Below are positions 1 through 5,749 of a stretch of 18,031 bases of DNA, piece by piece. The DNA lies in the NCBI GenBank assembly GCA_031394025.1, contig JANMWO010000002.1, positions 1 through 18,031 of the forward strand, given 5' to 3'. Under the pieces are notes generated by a model, which was not told the DNA's origin, ran no database searches, and worked only from the letters and a program-made list of their open reading frames with translations. The DNA comes from JANXSF01 sp031394025 (GTDB lineage Bacteria > Acidobacteriota > Terriglobia > Bryobacterales > Bryobacteraceae). Every line of letters begins with the position of its first letter. The first letter of the stretch is position 1. The translations under genes and the position numbers were made by a program.

Positions 1-456
1 CATGACTTCCGCCTGGCCCCGCTCCAACTGAATCCAGACTCCATCAAGTTGGAATGGCGCCACAAGCGATCCGAACAGTACTTCGCCGCCCCCTCGTTAT
101 CCGACGGGACGCTTCGCTTCATCGCCCTGGCCACCCTGTTCTTGCAACCTGAGGCGCTTCGTCCCTCCTTGATCCTTGTCGATGAGCCCGAATTGGGACT
201 GCATCCCTATGCCCTGGAACTGCTTGCATCCTTAATTCGCCAAGCTTCAGTGACATCGCAAGTAATCGTATCCACGCAATCGTCCCTGCTGCTTGATCAC
301 TTCAACCCGGAAGACGTCATCGTTGCGGATCGGGTAGATGACGGTACCCAACTCACACGCCTAGATCCTGAACGCCTTGAAAAATGGCTGGAAGATTATA
401 GCCTCGGCCAACTCTGGGAGAAAAATGAGTTTGGAGGACGGCCTGTTCCTGGCTGA
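1..456 (+). CDS. AAA (AAA_21/RecF-like) ATPase, 5'-truncated
   Basis: The frame is open from the first base, so the N-terminal part with Walker A lies outside the window; 151 C-terminal residues remain. Visible residues show an ABC-type signature (LSDGTLR, 33-39), a Walker B with catalytic glutamate (LILVDEPE, 57-64), a following H-loop-like His (68) and a switch-type STQS (91-94). This order is typical of the SMC/RecF-like AAA_21 ATPases also seen in OLD-family nucleases. The tail ends in a WEKNEFGGRP stretch common in this group. The next gene, 6 nt downstream, encodes a DUF4276 protein, a frequent partner; together they would form an ATPase plus TOPRIM-like effector pair. The internal TTG at 49 is not the real start. 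Family assignment is firm; a role in phage defence is inference. Confidence 0.9.
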   Translation, partial: HDFRLAPLQLNPDSIKLEWRHKRSEQYFAAPSLSDGTLRFIALATLFLQPEALRPSLILVDEPELGLHPYALELLASLIRQASVTSQVIVSTQSSLLLDHFNPEDVIVADRVDDGTQLTRLDPERLEKWLEDYSLGQLWEKNEFGGRPVPG

Positions 457-462
457 TCCTGC

Positions 463-1158
463 ATGGCCCGCTTACTCATCCATGTGGAAGGCCAGACCGA
501 AGAGGCATTCGTAAACGGAGTTCTTCGTAACCATTTGGTTACGAAGGGATACCATTCCGTCGACGCTAAACTCATAGGCAACGCCCGTTTGCGGGAAGGA
601 CGCGGAGGCATAAAACGTTGGCCTTCGGCGAAAAAAGACATCACAAACCACCTGATGGAAGATGCCAACAGCATTGCAACTACTATGGTGGATTACTACG
701 CTTTGCCTGCCGGGGAGCAAGGCGGATGGCCAGGAAGAGGTCAATCGAATGCAATGCTAACTGCGTCAACAAAGGCACGCTGCGTGCAAGACGCCGTGAA
801 GAAGGACTTGGTGGCGGGCATGGGGCACAGCTTCAATTCCAACCGCTTTGTTCCGTTCATAGTGATGCACGAATTTGAGGGTCTACTTTTCAGTGACTGC
901 GCCGCATTCAGTCGAGGCATCAGCAAGCCTGAACTTGAGTCTCGTTTTCAAGAAATCCGAGATCAGTTTGCAACGCCCGAAGAGATCAACGATTCACCCG
1001 AAACAGCGCCTTCGAAAAGAGTAGAGGCTTTGGTGCCTGGTTACCAAAAGCCATTCCTCGGCAACCTTGCGATTTTGGAGATTGGGCTGGAACGAATCCG
1101 CAGCGAATGTCCTCTTTTCGATGCGTGGCTAATGCAGTTGGAGAATCTTGTTTGTTGA
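463..1158 (+). CDS. DUF4276 family protein (TOPRIM-like)
   Basis: A 231-residue protein that appears full length for DUF4276. The N-terminal strand and acidic motif VEGQTEE (8-14) match the start of a TOPRIM-type fold. A conserved MVDYYALP segment (75-82) and the family hallmark MHEFEGLLFSD (135-145) follow, then PSKRVEALVPGYQKP near the C-terminus. The acidic residues suggest a divalent-metal nuclease or nucleotidyl-transfer centre by analogy with TOPRIM proteins; activity is not shown here. Its start lies 6 nt after the ATPase stop without a nearby Shine-Dalgarno, so it is probably translationally coupled. The 3' end overlaps the convergent hicB-like gene by 30 nt. The domain call is confident; function in anti-phage defence is inferred from analogy with split OLD/PARIS-type systems. 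Confidence 0.88.
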   Translation: MARLLIHVEGQTEEAFVNGVLRNHLVTKGYHSVDAKLIGNARLREGRGGIKRWPSAKKDITNHLMEDANSIATTMVDYYALPAGEQGGWPGRGQSNAMLTASTKARCVQDAVKKDLVAGMGHSFNSNRFVPFIVMHEFEGLLFSDCAAFSRGISKPELESRFQEIRDQFATPEEINDSPETAPSKRVEALVPGYQKPFLGNLAILEIGLERIRSECPLFDAWLMQLENLVC

Positions 1159-1365
1159 ATTGTTGACCGTGGCCAGAATGGTTGGATTGTCCGACAACCC
1201 GAGTTCAGCAAAGTCCTCGCCTTCCAAATGTAAGGAAATGGCTTCGCGAATGTTTAACGCCAGTTCGTCCAGTGTGGCAGCCTGCGTAACCACCGGGAGG
1301 TCCAAGCATTCGGCCACATAATATTTTTCGCCACGGGACACTCGCACTTGAATGGTTCGTTTCAC
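1129..1365 (-). CDS. HicB-like antitoxin domain protein (orphan)
   Basis: The 78-residue product has the partial RNase H-like HicB fold: strand (KRTIQVRVSRGEKYYVAECLDL), then PVVTQAATLDELALNIREAI, the usual helix after the GD/T-x-x-E pattern. HicB proteins neutralise the HicA mRNA interferase. I place the start at a GTG preceded by AGGAG with a 5-nt spacer; the longer frame reaching 1476 has no such support and adds an atypical basic N-terminus. No C-terminal ribbon-helix-helix or HTH DNA-binding domain is present, and no HicA-like small basic protein is visible on either side. It may therefore be a solitary HicB-like protein or a remnant of a toxin-antitoxin pair. The 3' end overlaps the DUF4276 gene tail to tail. 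Confidence 0.8.
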   Translation of the reverse strand: MKRTIQVRVSRGEKYYVAECLDLPVVTQAATLDELALNIREAISLHLEGEDFAELGLSDNPTILATVNNSTNKILQLH

Positions 1366-1370
1366 GCCTG

Positions 1371-1375
1371 CTCCT
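1371..1375 (-). promoter_or_regulatory. Shine-Dalgarno site for hicB-like gene
   Basis: On the minus strand the sequence reads AGGAG-CAGGC-GTG. This 5-nt spacing decides the GTG start at 1365 in preference to the upstream in-frame ATG at 1476. Confidence 0.65.
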
Positions 1376-1467
1376 AAAAGTAGTCTAGCAACCGTGGTTA
1401 TCAAGCGCACTATTCTGATTTTAAGAATATGTTTGTAACCGTTAGGTTGCTTGACCTTCAAACGCAC

Positions 1468-1509
1468 CCCCATCATAATGGGGCTAGCCTGAAGGACTAA
1501 TGCTCAGGC
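1468..1509. repeat. two adjacent short inverted repeats
   Basis: CCCCAT-CATA-ATGGGG (1468-1483) is followed almost at once by GCCTGA (1487-1492) and its complement TCAGGC (1504-1509). They lie in the divergent gap between the hicB-like gene and the 113-aa gene, a plausible place for an operator or an RNA hairpin. No role can be assigned from sequence alone. Confidence 0.4.
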
Positions 1510-1524
1510 AATGATCGTCTTCCA

Positions 1525-1866
1525 ATGGTAATTCGAGACAGCCAGATAACCGACCTCCAGGTGGTCGCGCAAAATTCTTTTGAGCGCCGAGCGCTGGACT
1601 ATTTCAAATCCCAAGATAGTGAAGCCGACGAGTCTGTGCTTGTCCCAGCGATTCGCGCCCATACCGAAGAAGCTTTTCAGTTTGCAATTGAGAACGAAAA
1701 TGATGTAATCCGCTTTATTGAATTGCGAATGTCTCTGGGGGACAAAAAATGGTCCTCTCCGGCATACGAGTGGGTGCAGGAATATTTGCTGGAATGGAGT
1801 TCCGCAGCTCTCCGATTGGACCATGTGATGGAGCGTCTACGCTTCAATGGGGAGAGCGCTGAGTGA
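1525..1866 (+). CDS. small conserved protein of secretion-effector-like cassette
   Basis: The 113-residue soluble protein begins with an IRDSQITDLQ motif, continues with a helical F-x-RR-ALDYF segment, then VPAIRAHTEEAFQFAIENEN, VIRFIELRMSLG and SPAYEWVQEYL. It has no signal peptide or membrane segment. The pattern resembles small proteins I have seen encoded beside orphan type VI secretion / Rhs-type effector genes in myxobacteria and planctomycetes, where they may act as chaperone or adaptor; that resemblance is from memory and unverified. Its stop overlaps the next gene's GTG in a GTGA quadruplet, so the two are translationally coupled, which argues that both are real. No Shine-Dalgarno is visible before the ATG. 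No Pfam name is claimed. Confidence 0.75.
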   Translation: MVIRDSQITDLQVVAQNSFERRALDYFKSQDSEADESVLVPAIRAHTEEAFQFAIENENDVIRFIELRMSLGDKKWSSPAYEWVQEYLLEWSSAALRLDHVMERLRFNGESAE

Positions 1867-2735
1867 ATCCCCGAGCAGTCCATGAAACGGACGACCGATT
1901 TTACCGGCTTCACCCAGAGTTAACTGATTCCACTGGTCATCGGACACCGTTGACCATGAGCCCTGCCGACCGTGCCTTGCGCCGGGAGTGGACTGCAATA
2001 AACAGGCAAGTTTCGGCCGATCCGCGCTTTGCTGCTTGTCCGGCGGGTGGAGTGGTTGCCGGGTGCCCGCTGGCTGCGCCAGTTGCGCCACCCCCACCAC
2101 CAGCAGCAGTGGTTGCTCCGCCTCCTGCGGCAGTGGTTCCTCCACCAAGTTGCAAAGTTGAGGTTGGTGCAAGTCTGCTTGGTTCGTTACCTTTTGGTGG
2201 ATCTTACTATCACTTATTCGTTCTCTATACCGATGCATCGGGCACAGTCACTTATTATCGAGGTGGGCCATCAGGTGGCGGATTCAGCGCGCCTTCGCAG
2301 GCTTCTGGCGGATCGAGCGAGCATGGTTCAGGGGAATCTTCCGGATCAGGATCAAATCCCAGTGGCGGACCTTCGGAGTCATCCGGGCCGTCCAGTTCTT
2401 CGTCGGATTCCAGCGGATCACCTGAAGATGGAGGTGGATCCTTTGGATACATTTACGTTGAGCATGGTGAGTATTTGCCCGGAACGATAGATTATGAACC
2501 AAGTCCACCCCGAGTAACGATTGAAGAGGGTGCCAGCACATGTGGAGCAGGAGCTCGATTGGAAACCGCTTTTGCTGCGGTGGGTAGTTCTCGCACGCCA
2601 TACCGCCCACTTGGGCCCAACAGCAATTCGACAGTTTACACGGCACTGCGCAGTGCAGGATTCACTCCTCAAGTTCCTTCTGGAGTTTGGGCTCCGGGCA
2701 AGGACGACCCGATTTCCGGCGCAGGCGGGCCGTAA
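1863..2735 (+). CDS. effector-like protein with Pro-rich linker and Ser/Gly-rich insert
   Basis: 290 residues, starting at a GTG overlapping the previous stop by 4 nt. Residues 1-70 form a charged domain with FYRLHPEL and LRREWTAINRQV motifs. A Pro/Ala/Val linker spans about 72-95. A beta-rich region around His117 (YYHLFVLYTD, YYRGG) is then split by a Ser/Gly/Pro-rich stretch at about 136-193. The conserved part resumes with FGYIYVEHGEYLPGTIDY and ends in YRPLGPNSNSTVY (247-259) and WAPGKDDPI (276-284). The GPNSNS...GKD pattern recalls DUF3750 and other proteins with a permuted papain-like (LRAT/NlpC-like) fold, with an early His. No catalytic Cys is obvious at the NSNS position, so enzymatic activity is uncertain. 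Likely role, by inference: cargo or effector in a three-gene cassette. It has no signal peptide. Confidence 0.75.
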   Translation: MNPRAVHETDDRFYRLHPELTDSTGHRTPLTMSPADRALRREWTAINRQVSADPRFAACPAGGVVAGCPLAAPVAPPPPPAAVVAPPPAAVVPPPSCKVEVGASLLGSLPFGGSYYHLFVLYTDASGTVTYYRGGPSGGGFSAPSQASGGSSEHGSGESSGSGSNPSGGPSESSGPSSSSSDSSGSPEDGGGSFGYIYVEHGEYLPGTIDYEPSPPRVTIEEGASTCGAGARLETAFAAVGSSRTPYRPLGPNSNSTVYTALRSAGFTPQVPSGVWAPGKDDPISGAGGP

Positions 2736-2740
2736 TAGTC

Positions 2741-3127
2741 GTGGCAGAATCCGGCAGTCGGAGACGTACACTAATTTCGATCCTGGGGGCGATCAGCGGT
2801 ATGCTCAGCTCCGCATGCCGCGACGTTAATTTATCAAAAGGAGAATCGCAATCCATGCCCTTTTCACTAAAGTCATACAAGACGGCGGAGGAAGCCAAAA
2901 GTGCCATTTTGAAGGAGATTCCCCAAGGCACGTCGCGGAGACGGGTGGAGGAATTCATAACGAGCGCAGGATTAAAATGTTTCGATAAAGAAGCCGACAT
3001 CCTATCCTGTAAGTTTGTCGAATCTTCCACTTCAATGGTGCATGTTACGTGGAGTTTTGGATTTTATTTTAACGAGAAGCGCGAGTTTGACCGCGTGAAT
3101 CTTAGTCGCGGTTTGACTGGTCCGTAA
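2741..3127 (+). CDS. putative lipoprotein, third gene of cassette
   Basis: From the GTG at 2741, five bases after the preceding stop, the product has 128 residues. A basic start (SRRR), a hydrophobic stretch (TLISILGAISGM) and LSSAC give a plausible lipoprotein signal with Cys26. The mature part contains KEIPQGTSRRRVEEFITSAG, where a small SmpA/BamE-like helix may form, two further Cys in KCFDKEADILSCKF, and a WSFGFYFNE / LTGP ending. An alternative ATG at 2855 has a good AAGGAG site 11 nt upstream and would give a cytoplasmic 90-residue form; the lipoprotein start is preferred because related small proteins of this type are exported. A periplasmic partner or immunity role for the 290-aa protein is inference. 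Confidence 0.65.
   Translation: MAESGSRRRTLISILGAISGMLSSACRDVNLSKGESQSMPFSLKSYKTAEEAKSAILKEIPQGTSRRRVEEFITSAGLKCFDKEADILSCKFVESSTSMVHVTWSFGFYFNEKREFDRVNLSRGLTGP
2838..2843 (+). promoter_or_regulatory. Shine-Dalgarno-like site inside lipoprotein gene
   Basis: AAGGAG lies 11 nt before an in-frame ATG at 2855. It competes with the GTG at 2741 as the initiation signal and could produce a second, signal-less form of the protein. Confidence 0.4.
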
Positions 3128-3158
3128 GCACTGGCCGTGGAAAACGTGACCTCCGACC

Positions 3159-3187
3159 TGACCTTTTTCAAGACATGAAAAAGGTCA
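3159..3187. terminator. perfect 11-bp inverted repeat between convergent genes
   Basis: TGACCTTTTTC is followed by a 7-nt loop and its exact complement GAAAAAGGTCA. It lies between the ends of the lipoprotein gene (+) and the prolyl isomerase gene (-), where a bidirectional terminator would be expected. The T-run lies inside the stem rather than after it, so it is not a textbook intrinsic terminator. A protein-binding palindrome remains possible. Confidence 0.5.
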
Positions 3188-3218
3188 AGCAAGGATGCAT
3201 GTCCCACTTAAAACCGGT

Positions 3219-3995
3219 CTACTTCGCAGGAGCTGGTTTTGGAGCTGCTGGTTTTGGAGCAACTACGGCTGGCTTGGGGGCTGCGGGTTTAGGAGCGGCT
3301 GGGACTGCTTTCTTCTGCACTGGCACCGGTGCCACCTGTGGTTCCCGATAGACTCTTACGCGAGCCATTTTCACTGGGACGTCGGGCTTGTTCTGCCCAG
3401 CCGCTCCGCTTGGGACACGTGCAATCTTTCCGACCAGTTCCTGACCAGACACGACTTGTCCGAATATGGTGTGCTTGCCGTCCAAGTGCGATGGAGTGCC
3501 TTCCGTTATGAAGAACTGGCAGCTTCCTGTTCCTAAACCAGCGTTAGCCATTGCCAAACGGCCGGGGACATCAAACTTTAAGGTAGGGTGAAACTCATCG
3601 GGAATCGCTGCGGTTCCACCGGAGCCAGAGCCGGTGGGGTCACCACCTTGAATCATGAAACCAGGAATCACGCGATGAAAGATCAGGCCATTGTAAAAGG
3701 GCAAACGGCTCTTGGCGCGGGTCAACGGATTTATATATTCTTTACGACCCATGGCCAGGTCGGCAAAATTCTTCACCGTGATGGGGGATTCCTTTTCGAA
3801 CAGCATCAGCGTGATGGTTCCCAAAGGAGCCGTTCCCTGAACAATGGTCATGTCGCAATAAAGGCCTGGTTCGCGCTTCACCACAGGTGGTTTTACGGGG
3901 GCCACCTTTGGAGGAGCAACGGCCGGAGCCTGCCCCAATGCCAAAACGCCGAATCCAAGCGGCAACAGAATACGAGACAATGAAAGGGTTCGCAT
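3219..3995 (-). CDS. secreted cyclophilin-type peptidyl-prolyl isomerase
   Basis: 258 residues. A hydrophobic N-terminal segment (about 5-22) indicates export, followed by a Pro-rich spacer. The cyclophilin domain covers about 46-217, with TVKNFADL, the active-site block FHRVIPGFMIQGGDP (Arg108, Gln116), QFFIT (160-164) and the DGKHTIFGQV loop. It catalyses cis-trans isomerisation of prolyl bonds and would help protein folding outside the cytoplasm. A tail of about 25 residues is made of AAPKPA repeats, unusual for a minimal cyclophilin and possibly a flexible cell-wall or surface tether. The ATG at 3995 is chosen over the GTG two codons upstream because it follows an AGG-containing site at suitable spacing. 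It is divergent from the nucleotidase gene, with only 32 nt between the starts. Confidence 0.92.
   Translation of the reverse strand: MRTLSLSRILLPLGFGVLALGQAPAVAPPKVAPVKPPVVKREPGLYCDMTIVQGTAPLGTITLMLFEKESPITVKNFADLAMGRKEYINPLTRAKSRLPFYNGLIFHRVIPGFMIQGGDPTGSGSGGTAAIPDEFHPTLKFDVPGRLAMANAGLGTGSCQFFITEGTPSHLDGKHTIFGQVVSGQELVGKIARVPSGAAGQNKPDVPVKMARVRVYREPQVAPVPVQKKAVPAAPKPAAPKPAVVAPKPAAPKPAPAK
3222..3299 (-). repeat. AAPKPA-type tandem repeat tail
   Basis: The 3' end of the prolyl isomerase gene encodes about four imperfect AAPKPA units. At DNA level this appears as recurring GGAGCTG(CT)GGTTTT-like segments. It is low-complexity sequence that could vary in copy number between strains. Confidence 0.6.
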
Positions 3996-4004
3996 AAACA
4001 CCTA

Positions 4005-4010
4005 ATTATA
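4005..4010 (-). promoter_or_regulatory. possible -10 element for prolyl isomerase gene
   Basis: TATAAT on the minus strand, 9 nt before the ATG at 3995, in a short AT-rich patch between two divergent genes. The -35 region is weak, and the spacing would give an almost leaderless transcript, so this is tentative. Confidence 0.25.
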
Positions 4011-4027
4011 ACTTGGAACCCGCCCGA

Positions 4028-5662
4028 ATGGCTTTGTTTCGTATCCTAATCACCTTGATCCTGAGTGCGGCCTTACAGGCTGCCAGCATTGAAATCAGTC
4101 TGCTTTCCACCACTGACCTTCACGGCAACATTCTGCCCTACGATTACTACACGGCCAAAGCTGCGCCACGCGGTCTGGCCAAAGTGGCGACCTTAATTAA
4201 AGAAGCTCGTATTCAAAACCCGAACTCCCTGCTGTTGGATTGTGGCGATACCATTCAAGGGGCTCCCCTGGAAACGGTTCATCAAATGGCCGTGCGCGCT
4301 GGAAAGTCCACCCAAATTGATCCCATGATGGCCGCGATGAATTACTTGCAATACGACGCCATGGCGATGGGAAATCATGAACTGAACTACGGGTTGAACA
4401 ACATGCTGACGGCCCGTAGTCAGGCGAAATTTCCCTGGCTTTCCGCCAATACAAGAATCGTCCCAGGTGGTGCTGCGGTAAAGCCATTTCAGGGTTGGAT
4501 TGTGAAAACAGTTGCCGGGGTAAAGGTAGGGATTATCGGCATTACTACGCCAGCCATTCCTATGTGGGAAAAGCCGGACAACTACAAGGGCTACCGTTGG
4601 ATTTCCGGGGTGACTGCGGCCAAGGAAGCCTTAGCGGAAATGCGCAAATCGACCAAGCCTGATGTGGTGGTGGTGATTGTGCATGCGGGCCTTGATCGTG
4701 ATATGGCCACGGGCCAAATCAAAACGGGTGAAGCGGCAGGCGAGAATATGGTGCACCAAATTGCTACCGATGTCCCGGGCATTGACGTAATTTTTTTTGG
4801 ACACACGCATCAACAATTGGCAGGCACAGTCATCAACGGCGTACTGCTTGTGCAGGCGAAGAATTGGGGTGGGTCACTGGCCAGGGTGGACTTGAAGTTG
4901 GAAGGGGCACCTGGTAAGTGGACGATTGCCAGCAAAGACAGTCGACTGATTCCCGTGACTGCGGCAACTGTACCTGATGCGAAAGTTATGGCCATTGCCA
5001 AGCCTTATCATGATGAGGCGGAGAAGTACCTGAGCGAGCCGGTGGCGGAATCGTTGGTGCCGATGCGCGGTACTCACGCCCGCGAAATGGATTCCGCTCT
5101 GGTGGATATGATTCATGAAGTGCAGATGCACTATGCCAAAGCCGATGTGTCCTTTGCCAGTCTGTTCAACACTGCGGTGAACTTTCCCAAGGGCCCGGTG
5201 ACGGTGCGGGAACTGGCATCACTGTATATCTATGACAACGAACTTTACGCCATTGAAGGCGATGGACAAATGGTGAAGGATGCGCTGGAAAACGCGGCCC
5301 GCTATTTTCTATCCTGTCCGCCGGACGGCTGCCCTGGCAATGCTCAAACGAATCCTAAGGTGATTGGCTTCAACTATGACACGGCACAGGGAGTGGATTA
5401 TGAGATTGACCTTCGGCGTTCGGAAGGGGATAGAATTCGCAACCTGATGTACAAGGGAAAGCCCCTGGCCATGGATCAGAAATTACGCCTGGCCGTCAAT
5501 AACTACAGATCCGGCGGCAGTGGCGGATACACCATGTTCCAGCGGGCTCCTATCGTATGGCGATCTGGAATGGAAATTCGCGAAATGATGATTGACTACT
5601 ATCGCGAGAAAAAGGTGTTTCCGGAAAAGCCAGACAACAACTGGCGTTTAGTGTTGCGATGA
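4028..5662 (+). CDS. secreted metallophosphatase / 5'-nucleotidase (UshA/CpdB-like)
   Basis: 544 residues from the ATG at 4028, which opens directly into a signal peptide (MALFRILITLILSAALQA); the TTG at 4013 would only add five residues. The calcineurin-like metal site is complete: TTDLHGN (Asp30, His32), DCGDTIQG (Asp71), GNHE (115-118), HAG (219-221) and GHTH (258-261). The C-terminal 5'-nucleotidase domain includes LYIYDNELYAIEGDG and the nucleotide-binding NYRSGGSGGY (492-501). Such enzymes hydrolyse nucleoside 5'-phosphates and sometimes 2',3'-cyclic nucleotides in the periplasm. The DLHGNILPYDYY opening is closer to CpdB-like than strict UshA proteins, but substrate cannot be fixed from sequence. 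No insertion or truncation is seen. Confidence 0.93.
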   Translation: MALFRILITLILSAALQAASIEISLLSTTDLHGNILPYDYYTAKAAPRGLAKVATLIKEARIQNPNSLLLDCGDTIQGAPLETVHQMAVRAGKSTQIDPMMAAMNYLQYDAMAMGNHELNYGLNNMLTARSQAKFPWLSANTRIVPGGAAVKPFQGWIVKTVAGVKVGIIGITTPAIPMWEKPDNYKGYRWISGVTAAKEALAEMRKSTKPDVVVVIVHAGLDRDMATGQIKTGEAAGENMVHQIATDVPGIDVIFFGHTHQQLAGTVINGVLLVQAKNWGGSLARVDLKLEGAPGKWTIASKDSRLIPVTAATVPDAKVMAIAKPYHDEAEKYLSEPVAESLVPMRGTHAREMDSALVDMIHEVQMHYAKADVSFASLFNTAVNFPKGPVTVRELASLYIYDNELYAIEGDGQMVKDALENAARYFLSCPPDGCPGNAQTNPKVIGFNYDTAQGVDYEIDLRRSEGDRIRNLMYKGKPLAMDQKLRLAVNNYRSGGSGGYTMFQRAPIVWRSGMEIREMMIDYYREKKVFPEKPDNNWRLVLR

Positions 5663-5749
5663 GTTTTTGGAGAGCTCTGGCAGAGGGAGAAGTTTCCTGA
5701 CGGGGAATGGAAAAACAGCTTGCCCTCACTTTTCTAATAGAATATTAAA

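Noticed and set aside
1366..1476. N-terminal extension of the HicB-like frame, or a HicA remnant
   Set aside because: The RBS-supported GTG at 1365 explains the start, and none of the frames I translated here shows the HicA GSH motif.
2029..2490. 153-codon frame overlapping the 290-aa gene, plus several minus-strand frames there
   Set aside because: The overlapping frame on the same strand shows no motif, and the 4-nt coupling supports the other frame; the Pro/Gly/Ser codons create open shadows.
4650..4680. Run of GTGGTGGTGGTG in the nucleotidase gene, as a possible repeat
   Set aside because: It encodes the VVVV strand before the HAG metal motif, an ordinary coding feature.
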